Positions 1 to 9,122 of a stretch of 64,000 bases of DNA are shown here, piece by piece. The notes beneath the pieces were generated by a model. That model searched no databases, was not told the DNA's origin, and was given only the letters and a program-made list of their open reading frames with translations. The position numbers were made by a program, and so were the translations under genes. Source of the DNA: Pedobacter cryophilus (GTDB lineage Bacteria; Bacteroidota; Bacteroidia; Sphingobacteriales; Sphingobacteriaceae); NCBI RefSeq assembly GCF_005116455.1, contig NZ_SWBP01000003.1, positions 372,012-436,011 on the forward strand. Direction: 5' to 3'. Positions within the stretch are counted from its first letter, which is position 1. Each line of letters opens with the position of its first letter.

Positions 1-205
1 CGAAATAAGAAAAACCTTAGAACTTTCTAAACCAGTAACTATTGGAGATAATTGCTGGATTGGTGGCGGAGCCATCATTTTACCAGGCGTTACCATTGGC
101 AATAATTGCGTAATTGGAGCTGGAGCTGTAGTTACTAAAGATATTCCTGATGATGTAATGGCTGCTGGAAATCCGGCAAAAGTGATTAAGAAATTAATAT
201 CATAA
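1..205 (+). CDS. Sugar O-acetyltransferase, C-terminal end (partial)
   Basis: The window opens inside this gene, and about 67 codons remain (frame starts at base 2, stop at 203-205). The visible part is a left-handed beta-helix: hexapeptide-type repeats ([26 protein letters not shown]) followed by the GNPAKVIKK ending typical of the LacA/Maa/NodL acetyltransferases. These enzymes move acetyl from acetyl-CoA to a sugar hydroxyl, acting as trimers in the cytoplasm. The substrate cannot be judged because the N-terminal maltose/galactoside-acetyltransferase region lies outside the window. The next gene starts 21 bases downstream on the same strand. Confidence 0.85.
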   Translation, partial: EIRKTLELSKPVTIGDNCWIGGGAIILPGVTIGNNCVIGAGAVVTKDIPDDVMAAGNPAKVIKKLIS

Positions 206-226
206 AATATAAAACTCCATTAAAAT

Positions 227-679
227 ATGAAAAACGTATTTCAACTTTCAGATAAGAACGAAATCTTAGAACGTATCAATAAATTAACACCCAATACACA
301 AAGAAAATGGGGTAAAATGGAAGTTGCACAAATGTTGGCTCATTTAAATGTTTCTTATGAAATGATTTATGAAGACAAACATCCAAAACCAAACGCCTTT
401 ATGAAATTGATTTTAAAACTTTTGGTTAAAAACATGGTGGTTAATGAAAAACCGTATAAACATAACTCAAAAACCGCACCCGCCTTTATCATAAAAGACG
501 ATAAAGATTTTGAAACCGAGAAAAAAAGATTGATTGATTTTGTTAATAAAACACAAGAATTAGGCGAAGCTTATTTTGATGGAAAAGAATCTCATTCTTT
601 TGGAGCATTAAATAAAACAGAGTGGAATAATATGCTTTACAAGCATCTAGATCATCATTTAACCCAATTTGGAGTTTAA
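227..679 (+). CDS. DUF1569 / DinB-like fold protein
   Basis: A 150-residue protein without signal peptide or membrane segment. The N-terminal stretch (LTPNTQRKWGKMEVAQMLAHLN) and the C-terminal HLDHHLTQFG resemble the DUF1569 branch of the DinB/YfiT-like four-helix bundles, which are usually small metal-binding proteins. His39 and the His140/143/144 cluster could be the metal ligands (inference). No substrate is known for the family. It sits between an acetyltransferase and an MFS transporter with short gaps (21 and 8 bases), so it may be co-transcribed, but the context does not define its role. The ATG at 227 follows an A-rich stretch, with no better start upstream. Confidence 0.75.
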   Translation: MKNVFQLSDKNEILERINKLTPNTQRKWGKMEVAQMLAHLNVSYEMIYEDKHPKPNAFMKLILKLLVKNMVVNEKPYKHNSKTAPAFIIKDDKDFETEKKRLIDFVNKTQELGEAYFDGKESHSFGALNKTEWNNMLYKHLDHHLTQFGV

Positions 680-687
680 TTTATTAG

Positions 688-1866
688 ATGAAAAACCAGC
701 GGTTAATTTTAGTCATTATTGTTTTTGCTCAGTTTTGTTGCACCTCCTTATGGTTTGCAGGCAATAGCGTAATTAACGATTTAATATTAACTTTTCATTT
801 AAAAGCGAATGCTTTAAGTCACTTGACTTCGGCAGTTCAGTTTGGGTTTATCACCGGGACTTTAATTTTTGCATTATTTACCGTTTCAGACAGATTTCCA
901 CCTTCACGAGTGTTTTTTATTTGTGCCCTTTTGGGTGCATTATTTAATTTGGGAATTTTATTGCCTCACAACAACTTATTCAGTTTAATTCTATTTCGGT
1001 TCTTAACTGGAATATTTTTGGCGGGTATTTACCCAGTAGGGATGAAAATTGCTGCCGATTATTTTGAAAAAGGTTTAGGTAAATCTTTAGGTTTTTTGGT
1101 AGGAGCTTTGGTTTTAGGTACTGCATTTCCGCACTTTTTAAAAGGATTTAATTTAGGCTTAAACTGGCAACTGATTGCGGTGTTTACTTCAACCATAGCT
1201 GTTTTAGGTGGAAGCTTAATGATCTTATTAGTTCCAAACGGGCCATTTAGAAAAATTGGTCAAAAACCAGATATGACGGCTTGGTTAAAATCTTTTAAAA
1301 ATCCAAAATTTAGATCTGCCGCTTTCGGATATTTTGGGCACATGTGGGAGCTTTATGCTTTTTGGGCTTTTGTGCCTGTTATGCTTAAAACTTATGCTTT
1401 ATTTCACCCCCAAGCAAATTGGAATATTTCTATTTTATCTTTCATAATTATAGGTTTGGGTAGCTTAAGTTGTGTTTTTAGTGGTTTTTTAGCGAAGTAT
1501 TTTGGTGCAAAGAAAGTAGCTTTTACAGCATTGCTCCTTTCTTGCATTTGTTGCTTAATTTCTCCCTTGGTGTTTTCTACCAATAATCCTTCCCTATTTA
1601 TAGGGTTTCTTATTTTTTGGGGTTTAGCCGTTATTGCCGATTCACCTTTATTTTCATCATTAGTAGCTCAAAATGCCATACCAGAAACCAAAGGAACTGC
1701 CCTTACTATTGTAAATTGTATAGGTTTTTCTATCACTATTATAAGTATCCAATTAATTAATATGATGATGAAAAGCTTAAATCCTAATTACGTTTATCTA
1801 CTTTTAGCTGTTGGACCTATTTTAGGATTGATTGCTTTGTTGCCACAAAAAAAGATAGCACTTTAA
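688..1866 (+). CDS. MFS transporter
   Basis: A 392-residue, strongly hydrophobic protein with about twelve predicted membrane helices and a central hydrophilic break near residues 185-215 (PFRKIGQKPDMTAW), the usual MFS pattern of two six-helix halves. The N terminus (LILVIIVFAQFCCTSLWFAGNSVI) and the segment GIYPVGMKIAADYFEKGLGKSLG resemble the NarK/cyanate-permease side of the superfamily. The substrate cannot be read from the sequence. It starts 8 bases after the DUF1569 gene, so the two are probably one transcript. A structured intergenic element of about 65 bases follows its stop codon. Confidence 0.85.
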   Translation: MKNQRLILVIIVFAQFCCTSLWFAGNSVINDLILTFHLKANALSHLTSAVQFGFITGTLIFALFTVSDRFPPSRVFFICALLGALFNLGILLPHNNLFSLILFRFLTGIFLAGIYPVGMKIAADYFEKGLGKSLGFLVGALVLGTAFPHFLKGFNLGLNWQLIAVFTSTIAVLGGSLMILLVPNGPFRKIGQKPDMTAWLKSFKNPKFRSAAFGYFGHMWELYAFWAFVPVMLKTYALFHPQANWNISILSFIIIGLGSLSCVFSGFLAKYFGAKKVAFTALLLSCICCLISPLVFSTNNPSLFIGFLIFWGLAVIADSPLFSSLVAQNAIPETKGTALTIVNCIGFSITIISIQLINMMMKSLNPNYVYLLLAVGPILGLIALLPQKKIAL

Positions 1867-1913
1867 TATCAAATGTTTAGGTGTTTGTAAATTATTGCTG
1901 GCTTTGTACCTAA

Positions 1914-1978
1914 ACCCTATTGCAGCGTATACCGGCCTGTGAATAAGGCCTCGAGTAGTATGAGCGAAAAGAGGGAAC
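1914..1978. repeat. Structured intergenic element, candidate interspersed repeat
   Basis: A GC-richer island in an AT-rich spacer. It has outer arms CCCT (1915-1918) and AGGG (1972-1975), the segments TTGCAGCG and GAGCGAAAAG inside them, and a central 5-bp hairpin GGCCT/AGGCC (1934-1938 with 1946-1950). The layout (CCCTATTGCAGCG, hairpin, GAGCGAAAAGAGGGAAC) recalls the abundant short structured repeats found between genes in Flavobacterium and Pedobacter genomes. That match is from memory. Only one copy is visible in this window. No ORF or promoter is apparent within it. Confidence 0.5.
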
Positions 1979-2073
1979 AAATTTAATAGATAGCAATTGC
2001 CATGCTTTTCTAATAAAAACTAAAGCTGTAAATTTTAACTTCTGTTTAAAGAAACAAAATTAAGTATTAGCTG

Positions 2074-2081
2074 TACTTTTG
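2074..2081 (+). promoter_or_regulatory. -7 promoter box (TACTTTTG) of mqnC
   Basis: Matches the Bacteroidetes sigma-A -7 consensus TAnnTTTG. The mqnC ATG lies only 5 bases after the box, so transcription should begin at or next to the start codon, giving a leaderless mRNA. No TTG is seen at the expected -33 distance. Confidence 0.5.
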
Positions 2082-2085
2082 GAAT

Positions 2086-3210
2086 ATGAATATTCCTGAA
2101 ATATTAAACAGGGCTCAAAATTTTGAGTTTCTAACTTTAGAAGAAGGGGTGCATTTGTACCACCATGCTACCACACCAGAATTAATGTATGTTGCCAATG
2201 AATTGCGTAAAAAACAGGTTCCGCATGGTAAAGTGACTTGGCAAATTGATAGAAATGTGAACACCACCAACGTTTGCATTGCTAACTGTAAATTTTGCAA
2301 CTTTTTTAGAAGACCGGGGCATGAGGATAGCTACATTACGGATATTGAAACCTATAAAATAAAAATTGAAGAAACTATAAAATTAGGTGGCGACCAGTTG
2401 TTGTTACAAGGCGGGCATCACCCAGATTTAGGTTTAAAATTTTATGCCGATTTATTTAAGCAATTAAAAGATTTGTATCCTGAAATTAGGTTGCATTCTT
2501 TAGGTCCGCCGGAAGTTGCCCATGTGAGCAAATTAGAAGGCATGAACCATTACGATGTGTTAAAAGCTATGCAAGAAGCTGGTTTAGATTCTTTACCTGG
2601 TGCTGGATCAGAGATTTTGAATGACAGAGTCCGCAGATTGATTTCTAAAGGCAAATGTGGCGGACAAGAGTGGTTGGATGTGATGAGAGCAGCTCATAAA
2701 TTGAATATTGCAACATCAGCTACCATGATGTTTGGACATATTGAAACCATTGAAGAGCGTTTTGAGCATTTAATTTGGATTAGAGAAGTACAAAGCGAAA
2801 AGCCAGAAGGTCATTATGGTTTTACAGCGTTTATTCCGTGGCCTTTTCAGGATGATGGTACTTTATTAAAAAAATTAAGAGGAATTACCAATAACGTAAC
2901 TGGCGATGAATATTTGAGAATGATTGCTTTGAGCAGAATAATGTTACCTAACATTAAAAATATTCAAGCATCATGGTTAACAATTGGAAAACCTGTTGCG
3001 CAACTTTGCTTGCATGCTGGCGCTAATGATTTTGGTTCTATTATGATTGAAGAAAATGTGGTAAGTGCTGCCGGCGCTCCTCATAGGTTTACATCAAATG
3101 GGATTCAGGAATCGATAAAAGAAGCCGGATTTGAGCCTCAATTGAGAAATCAATTATATGAATGGAGAACTGATGTGAAGGAGCTAACGCAGCAAGTGAT
3201 CAATTATTAA
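2086..3210 (+). CDS. mqnC: Cyclic dehypoxanthinyl futalosine synthase
   Basis: A 374-residue radical SAM enzyme of the futalosine menaquinone pathway, which cyclises dehypoxanthine futalosine. The cluster-binding motif is in the segment TNVCIANCKFCNFFR (CxxxCxxC at about residues 64-71), preceded by a WQIDRNVN segment like that of other MqnC proteins and followed by LLQGGHHPDLGL and HSLGPPEV. These features fit MqnC better than its homologue MqnE. Length is normal for the family. No other mqn gene is in the window, so the pathway is dispersed. The start ATG lies almost on top of the -7 box, suggesting a leaderless message. Confidence 0.9.
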   Translation: MNIPEILNRAQNFEFLTLEEGVHLYHHATTPELMYVANELRKKQVPHGKVTWQIDRNVNTTNVCIANCKFCNFFRRPGHEDSYITDIETYKIKIEETIKLGGDQLLLQGGHHPDLGLKFYADLFKQLKDLYPEIRLHSLGPPEVAHVSKLEGMNHYDVLKAMQEAGLDSLPGAGSEILNDRVRRLISKGKCGGQEWLDVMRAAHKLNIATSATMMFGHIETIEERFEHLIWIREVQSEKPEGHYGFTAFIPWPFQDDGTLLKKLRGITNNVTGDEYLRMIALSRIMLPNIKNIQASWLTIGKPVAQLCLHAGANDFGSIMIEENVVSAAGAPHRFTSNGIQESIKEAGFEPQLRNQLYEWRTDVKELTQQVINY

Positions 3211-3258
3211 TTTATAAATTTCTTTTTAAGTTTTTTTTTCGATAAAATAGCATTTATC

Positions 3259-4050
3259 ATGGAAAACTTTAATGCCTTAATTGTAGACGATGAAGAGTAC
3301 AGCCGCTCTTCATTGTATTTTTTACTTCAGGATAACTGTCCGAATGTAAAAGTGATTAATATTTCAAAATCTGTAAAAGAAGCCCAAAATTTCATTCTCG
3401 AGAATAAGGTTGACTTAGTGTTTTTAGACATTGCTATGCCTAGAGAGAATGGATTTGTATTGATTCCGTTGTTGCAGGAGAAAAAAATAATGGTTGTATT
3501 TACTACAGCCTTTGATCAATATGCTTTAAAAGCTATAAAAGCCAGTGCTGTAGATTATTTATTGAAACCAATAGATATTAGTGAATTAAAAATGGCCGTT
3601 GAAAAAGCTTTTACTATTTATAAATTAAGCCTGCTACATCATCAATACCATGATTATTCTAAAACTTTGAGTACGCTGGCCGAAAACCTGGAACAAAAGA
3701 GTAAAGAAATAAAAAAACTAACTATTGCGAGTACTTCTGGTTTTAAAATTATCATTCTAACAGACATTATATACTTAGAAGCAGATAGCAATTACTGCAT
3801 TTTTCACCTAATTTCTGGTGAAAAAGTAGTTGCTTCCAAAACCTTAAAGGATTATGAAGAAATTTTAACAGAAAACAATTTTATTAGGATTCATAAATCT
3901 CATATCATCAACTTAATTTATTTAAAAGAGTTTAAAAATAATAATGGCTTAAACGTAAAATTAGTTAACGATATCACTATTCAAGTATCAAGAAGGCGGA
4001 TGAGTGAATTTTTAGAAAAGGTTAAGAAAGTAAATTTAAAAGGTAAATGA
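3259..4050 (+). CDS. LytTR-family response regulator
   Basis: 263 residues. Residues 1-125 form a receiver domain: acidic pocket VDDEE near residues 9-13, phospho-acceptor Asp57 in VFLDIAMP, Thr in FTTAF and Lys in LLKP. Residues about 155-258 form a LytTR DNA-binding domain (YLEADSNYCIFHL; IRIHKSHIIN; VSRRRM). Such proteins bind direct repeats upstream of target genes once phosphorylated. The stop overlaps the start of the following sensor kinase by four bases (ATGA), so the two are translationally coupled and surely form a two-component pair. Targets are not evident in the window. Confidence 0.92.
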   Translation: MENFNALIVDDEEYSRSSLYFLLQDNCPNVKVINISKSVKEAQNFILENKVDLVFLDIAMPRENGFVLIPLLQEKKIMVVFTTAFDQYALKAIKASAVDYLLKPIDISELKMAVEKAFTIYKLSLLHHQYHDYSKTLSTLAENLEQKSKEIKKLTIASTSGFKIIILTDIIYLEADSNYCIFHLISGEKVVASKTLKDYEEILTENNFIRIHKSHIINLIYLKEFKNNNGLNVKLVNDITIQVSRRRMSEFLEKVKKVNLKGK

Positions 4051-6977
4051 AAAAATGCTTGGTGTTTTTTCTTCTATTTCACATTGTATTGCTCCCCAAT
4101 GCCATTTCACAATCTTTACAATTTAAAAATCTTAATGTAAATGATGGTTTACTTAGTTCTACTGTTTACAATGTTTTTCAGGATAGTAAGGGATTTATTT
4201 GGTTTTCTACCATAAATGGAGTGAGTAAATATGATGGAAAAACTTTTGAAAACTTCACTACCGATAACGGACTAAGTGATAATGAAGTTTTAAAAATTAA
4301 GGAAGATTCTAAAGGCAGAATATGGTTTCTAACCTATAATGGTAGGCTATCATATTACTTAAACGGCATTTTTTATAATCCTAATAATAATGCCCTATTA
4401 AAAAAAGCTATTTGCCATTCAAACTTTGTTAGCTTTTACGAAGATGTTAATCATACTTTGTGGTTTTCTACTAATATTGGGGAAATAGTAAGCATAAAAA
4501 ACAATACGGTAACCTTTAAATATGTAGATAATTTTAAATACGTACTTAGCAACTTATTTTATTTTGAAGATGTAAACAAAAATTTATGGTCTTGTAATGA
4601 TGTAAGATTTCATAAAATAAAAAACACCGAATTTTCTATTTTTAAACAGAAATATTATCCATTAGATGTAAGGTCTATTTATTATTCTAAACAAACCCAC
4701 ACACTTTATTTTATGAGTAAAGAAGGTTTAATTGAGATGAAAAATGGTACTCAAAGAATTATAATAAAAATATCCGCTACTGTATTAAACAAAGGTATAT
4801 CAAGTATTTTAGTAGAAAATAATAAACTTTGGATTGGACTTTTAGGGAACGGTGTTAAACTTTATGATCTAAAAAATAAGACTTTTGAAAATTTCTTACC
4901 TGACAAATTTGTTTCTTCTATAATCAGAGACTCCTACAAAAACATTTGGATATCTACCGTAGATAACGGAGTTTATTTACTTTCAAAAAAAGCAAATAAG
5001 TTTAAACATTACACAAAATTAAATTCTTTAACTAATGAATCTATTTATAGCATAATAAAAGATTCTAAAAATAAAATTTGGTTAGGATTAAGAAATGGCC
5101 AAATAAACATCATTAATAAAGATAAAATCGAAGTTCTTAATATCAAGGCAGATTCATTAATTTTTAATCCTGTAAAGCAACTTCATTATGATTATAAAAA
5201 TAAAAAGATATGGTTTTTAAGTAGCACAAATACTGGTTACTTAGATGAAGATTTAAAGGCTAATTTATTAAACAACAAAAAACAAAAACTTCAATACGCA
5301 TTAAAATCTTTTGATATTGACGCTAATAAGAACCTAGCCATTGCAACTTCTTCTGGTCTTTATATTCACAAATACAAAAAAGAAAACCCAGGTTTTTTTG
5401 TATTTGATAATGATAAATTAAACCGTAAAATTTACGATCGAACTTTTTGCCTAGCCTTTGATAAAAATAACAACCTATGGTATGACCAGTTAAATGGTTT
5501 GCATATTTTAACGTCAAACCATAAAATACTATCCTTTTCAAAAAAGATAATACCCTTAAACGATCGTATTGGTCATATTTTATGTGATTCTACCGGATTA
5601 GTTTATGCCTCTACTAGCTCTAATGGCATTTGTATTTTTAAGGATTATAAACTTGTTAAAGTAATTACTACTAAAGATGGTTTAAACAGTAATAACTGTT
5701 TAAAATCCTACGTTTTTAAAAATCAACTTTGGGTGATTACTAGTAAAGGAGTTAATAAAATTGAAAATCCGTTAGGCAAAATTAGAACTACCTCTTACAC
5801 AGTAGATAACGGACTGTTAACAAATGAAGTAAATGACATTTTAGTTGATAGTGATTACGTTTATGTAGCAACAAACAAAGGTTTAACCAAAATAAACCAA
5901 AAAAAAGAGCTAAATAATGTGCATGAACTGCCCATTTACTTTAAAAAATTTATAATTAATGGCAAAGAATACCAAATAAGCAATAATATTATAGAGTTAT
6001 CACATAAAGACAATAATATTCAAATAAGTTTTACTGCTATAGATTTTGAAGAGCCTGATAACATTGTTTATGAGTATAAAATTAAAGAAAGTGAGGAATG
6101 GATTCAAACTTCTAATAATATTTTACAGTTTGCATCATTAGAACCCGGTGATTATGACATCCAGGTTAGGGCTAAAATTATAGGAGGAATTTATAGTAAA
6201 ACCATAAATATTCCAATTAAAGTTAATCCACCTTTTTATAAAAATCCACTTTTTATACTTTCTTTAGTTCTAATAATTATTACACTAACTATTATCGCAA
6301 TTAATAAATACACTCGCCTAAAGCGGATTAAAGAGCACAAAAAATTATTATATGAATCAAAAGTTATTGCCTTAGAACAACAAGCTTTGCAAGCGATGAT
6401 GAATCCACATTTTATTTTTAATGTGATGAACTCTATTCAATACTTTATCAATACAGAAAATAAAAGCACCGCTAACAAGCTTCTCACAGGTTTTGCTCGT
6501 CTCATTAGAAAAAATTTAGACATCGTTAATAAAGGACAAATAAGCTTATCAGAGGAAATTGAATATCTTAACCTTTACCTACAGTTAGAAAGCTTAAGAT
6601 TTGGAGAAAAATTAAATTATAAAATCAATATTCATCCAGACATAGACGATGAAGAAATTTTCATCCCTTCTATGCTATTACAACCTTTTGTTGAAAATGC
6701 CATTTGGCATGGAATTATGCCAAATAATGGAAAAGGAAACTTAGCTATTAATATCAATCAAGATCAACAATCATTAAAAATAATTATAGAAGATGATGGA
6801 ATTGGTATAGATAACTCATTAAAAACTAAAAATGATGGCTATATCAGTAGAGGGATGTCTATTACCAGAGAAAGAATTAAGTTAATGAATTTATTATCTG
6901 GTAAAGAATTGCATATTCAAGTTAATCAACAAGAAGAAGGAGGAACCCGGGTTAAACTCACTATTCCTTTAGCCTAA
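4047..6977 (+). CDS. Two-component propeller sensor histidine kinase (Reg_prop, Y_Y_Y, His_kinase)
   Basis: 976 residues, with signal peptide 1-21. Residues of about 25-625 are repeated blades of the Reg_prop type (repeats such as DSKGFIWFST, DSKGRIWFLT, DSYKNIWIST, DSKNKIWLGL), forming two seven-bladed periplasmic propellers. A Y_Y_Y domain follows (about 640-725), then one membrane helix (about 730-755). The cytoplasmic part is a LytS-type kinase with phospho-accepting His788 in NPHFIFN and an ATP-binding N box in LLQPFVENAIWHG. Unlike the hybrid sensors of polysaccharide loci it has no receiver or AraC domain; signalling goes to the LytTR regulator whose gene overlaps it. No glycan-degradation genes are nearby, so the ligand is unknown. 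Confidence 0.93.
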   Translation: MKKCLVFFLLFHIVLLPNAISQSLQFKNLNVNDGLLSSTVYNVFQDSKGFIWFSTINGVSKYDGKTFENFTTDNGLSDNEVLKIKEDSKGRIWFLTYNGRLSYYLNGIFYNPNNNALLKKAICHSNFVSFYEDVNHTLWFSTNIGEIVSIKNNTVTFKYVDNFKYVLSNLFYFEDVNKNLWSCNDVRFHKIKNTEFSIFKQKYYPLDVRSIYYSKQTHTLYFMSKEGLIEMKNGTQRIIIKISATVLNKGISSILVENNKLWIGLLGNGVKLYDLKNKTFENFLPDKFVSSIIRDSYKNIWISTVDNGVYLLSKKANKFKHYTKLNSLTNESIYSIIKDSKNKIWLGLRNGQINIINKDKIEVLNIKADSLIFNPVKQLHYDYKNKKIWFLSSTNTGYLDEDLKANLLNNKKQKLQYALKSFDIDANKNLAIATSSGLYIHKYKKENPGFFVFDNDKLNRKIYDRTFCLAFDKNNNLWYDQLNGLHILTSNHKILSFSKKIIPLNDRIGHILCDSTGLVYASTSSNGICIFKDYKLVKVITTKDGLNSNNCLKSYVFKNQLWVITSKGVNKIENPLGKIRTTSYTVDNGLLTNEVNDILVDSDYVYVATNKGLTKINQKKELNNVHELPIYFKKFIINGKEYQISNNIIELSHKDNNIQISFTAIDFEEPDNIVYEYKIKESEEWIQTSNNILQFASLEPGDYDIQVRAKIIGGIYSKTINIPIKVNPPFYKNPLFILSLVLIIITLTIIAINKYTRLKRIKEHKKLLYESKVIALEQQALQAMMNPHFIFNVMNSIQYFINTENKSTANKLLTGFARLIRKNLDIVNKGQISLSEEIEYLNLYLQLESLRFGEKLNYKINIHPDIDDEEIFIPSMLLQPFVENAIWHGIMPNNGKGNLAININQDQQSLKIIIEDDGIGIDNSLKTKNDGYISRGMSITRERIKLMNLLSGKELHIQVNQQEEGGTRVKLTIPLA

Positions 6978-7027
6978 AAGAACTTGCTAAACATTAATTA
7001 TCTTGATTTTAAATGAGAAAATAAAAT

Positions 7028-7585
7028 ATGACTGAGCAATACATAGAAGCACTTATTTTTGCTTCTGATACAAGTATTAGGGTAGAAGAAATCACCATCT
7101 GTTTGCAAACAACCTTACAAAAAGATTTTCTTGTTGAAGAAGTATTAGCTCATATTGAAAATATTAAAGATAAATACCATAAAAATTCATCTGCTATAGA
7201 ATTAGTTAAAATAGCTGGGGGTTATCAATTCTTAACTAGAAAAGAGATGCTCCCTATTATTAACCAATTACACATCCAAAAATCGAAGAAAAAATTAAGT
7301 CAATCTGCAATAGAAACTTTGGCAATCATAGCTTACAGGCAACCCATTACTAAGTTAGAAATTGAACAAATAAGAGGTGTAAACTGTGATTATACCATTC
7401 AAAAGTTATTAGATAAAGATTTAATTTCTATTTCTGGTAAGGCAGAAGGCCCTGGTCGACCGCTTTTATATGCCCTAAGTCAGTATTTTTTAGATTATTT
7501 TGGAATTAATTCTATTTTGGATCTCCCACATTTAAAAGACATTGCAGAAAATAACAACACAGAAGTAGGTGAAAAATCAGAATAA
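7028..7585 (+). CDS. scpB: SMC-Scp complex subunit ScpB
   Basis: 185 residues of the winged-helix ScpB family, the kleisin-associated subunit that works with ScpA and SMC in chromosome condensation and segregation. Diagnostic parts are the N-terminal YIEALIFASDTSI, the central KKKLSQSAIETLAIIAYRQPITKLEIEQIRGVN block, and the second winged helix ending GKAEGPGRPLLYALS. Length is normal. scpA and smc are not in the window, so they must be elsewhere. It lies 50 bases after the sensor kinase gene. Confidence 0.95.
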   Translation: MTEQYIEALIFASDTSIRVEEITICLQTTLQKDFLVEEVLAHIENIKDKYHKNSSAIELVKIAGGYQFLTRKEMLPIINQLHIQKSKKKLSQSAIETLAIIAYRQPITKLEIEQIRGVNCDYTIQKLLDKDLISISGKAEGPGRPLLYALSQYFLDYFGINSILDLPHLKDIAENNNTEVGEKSE

Positions 7586-7720
7586 TTTCAATTCAATTTT
7601 TTGAAATTAAAATTTCCTTATATTTTTGACCTTATGATATTTCGAATTAAAAATTAAAAATATCTTTTTTCGTTTTTAAAAACTTGTTAACTTTAGAAGA
7701 GTAAAAAAAATCAAAAAAAC

Positions 7721-7915
7721 ATGGGAACGCCAAAGAAGCCGGTTAAAAAACCAATAGCTAAACCAACTGATGAAGATGATGACATCAATGAACTAGAAGA
7801 CGAAAGTCCTTCAAAAAAGAAGTTTGTAGATGAAGATGATGATGATTTTGATTTACCAATAGATGATATTGGCGGATTTGATGAAATAGGTTTTGATGAT
7901 GATGATGACTTTTAA
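7721..7915 (+). CDS. Small, very acidic low-complexity protein
   Basis: 64 residues with a lysine/proline-rich head (PKKPVKKPIAKP) followed by Asp/Glu runs (DEDDDIN; DEDDDDFD; GFDDDDDF). It is mostly disordered by appearance, with no signal peptide. Similar short acidic proteins are, as I recall, conserved at this position in related Sphingobacteriales and sometimes misnamed DNA primase; there is no primase motif here. The end is marked by a good terminator. A charged tail of this kind might act as a nucleic-acid mimic or an assembly factor, but that is a guess. Confidence 0.75.
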   Translation: MGTPKKPVKKPIAKPTDEDDDINELEDESPSKKKFVDEDDDDFDLPIDDIGGFDEIGFDDDDDF

Positions 7916-7940
7916 GTTATTTTAAATTATATATTTTTGA

Positions 7941-7970
7941 AGCATTCAAATTTTTGAATGCTTTTTTTTT
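7941..7970 (+). terminator. Intrinsic terminator after the acidic protein gene
   Basis: Stem AGCATTCAAA / TTTGAATGCT (7941-7950 with 7953-7962) followed by a run of T to 7970. It overlaps a TTG-initiated upstream extension of the next reading frame, which is a further reason to reject that longer start. Confidence 0.85.
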
Positions 7971-7992
7971 ATCTTTTATCCAAATTACATAT

Positions 7993-9120
7993 ATGACCAT
8001 CTTAGAAGTTGACTCTCCTAAAAAAATAAAAAAATTCTTAGCCGTTCCCCGAATTTTATACGCAGGTGATAATTTTTGGGTTTGCCCTTTAGATAATGAT
8101 ATAGAAGCAGTATTTGATGCTAAAAGAAATAATTTTCATACTCATGGAAAAATAACTAGGTGGATTTTACTTGATCAAAACCAGAAATTAATTGGCAGAA
8201 TAGCAGCATTTATTAATGAAAAGAAAGCTTTTACTTTTGAGCAAGCAACCGGAGGAATTGGATTTGTAGAATGTATTGATGATGAAAGTGCTTTTAAAAT
8301 ACTTTTTGATACCGCAAAACAATGGCTAAAAGAAAATGGAATGGAAGCAATGGACGGCCCTATTAATTTTGGTGAAAATGATAATTTTTGGGGTTTATTG
8401 GTAGAAGGATATACACATCCATCTTACGGAATGAACTATAATAAACCTTATTACAAGAAGCATTTTGATAATTATGGCTTTACAACAATGTATGAGCAAA
8501 TTACCAATCATTTAGATATTACAAAACCTTTTCCAGAAAGATTTACAAAAATTGCAAAATGGGTAATTAAAAAAGAAGGTTATACTTTTAAACCTTTAGA
8601 CGTTAAAAACTTCGATCAATTTGCAGCAGATTTTCAGGAAATATATAATGATGGATGGAAAAACTTTGCTAACTTTTCTCCAATAAAATTAGAAACCGTA
8701 ATGGAAAGCTTTGAAAAGATGAAGCTTATTATGGATCCAAAATTAATTTGGTTTGCCTATGTAAATGGTGAACCTGCCTCTTTTGTAGTTACGCTGCCTG
8801 ATGCCAATTTGATGATTAAATCTTTAAATGGGAAACTTAATCTTTTAGGCAAAATTAAATTCCTTTACAACAAACTTAGAGGTGTAAATAGGATGAGGGC
8901 TGTGGTAATGGGCACTAAAGAGAAATTTCAAAAACACGGCTTAGAGTCTGCCATTTTCATCAAATTAGGGGAATACGTTTTACCCAAAAAGCAATACGAT
9001 GAATTAGAACTTTCTTGGGTAGGAGATTTTAATGACAAAATGCTAACCCTGCATGAAGCTACGGGAGCCGTTTTAGGAAAAAAACACGCCACCATGCGTT
9101 ACATGTTTAACAAAGATTAA
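7993..9120 (+). CDS. GNAT-like acetyltransferase-fold protein
   Basis: 375 residues from the ATG at 7993. The frame is open further up to a TTG at 7954, but that start lies inside the terminator hairpin of the previous gene and adds a stretch unlike the rest, so 7993 is preferred. The sequence (KFLAVPRILYAGDNFWVCPL; GRIAAFIN; GPINFGENDNFWGLLVEGY; a C-terminal half with YNDGWKNFANF) matches a family of long cytoplasmic proteins in Bacteroidetes usually labelled GNAT N-acetyltransferase-like. No substrate is known, and the acetyl-CoA loop is not obvious by eye. The stop lies 2 bases from that of the convergent haem-binding gene. Confidence 0.7.
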   Translation: MTILEVDSPKKIKKFLAVPRILYAGDNFWVCPLDNDIEAVFDAKRNNFHTHGKITRWILLDQNQKLIGRIAAFINEKKAFTFEQATGGIGFVECIDDESAFKILFDTAKQWLKENGMEAMDGPINFGENDNFWGLLVEGYTHPSYGMNYNKPYYKKHFDNYGFTTMYEQITNHLDITKPFPERFTKIAKWVIKKEGYTFKPLDVKNFDQFAADFQEIYNDGWKNFANFSPIKLETVMESFEKMKLIMDPKLIWFAYVNGEPASFVVTLPDANLMIKSLNGKLNLLGKIKFLYNKLRGVNRMRAVVMGTKEKFQKHGLESAIFIKLGEYVLPKKQYDELELSWVGDFNDKMLTLHEATGAVLGKKHATMRYMFNKD

Positions 9121-9122
9121 TG

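Noticed and set aside
7954-7992. Upstream extension of the GNAT-like gene from TTG 7954
   Set aside because: It lies within the terminator hairpin and T run of the previous gene; the ATG at 7993 gives a sensible N terminus.
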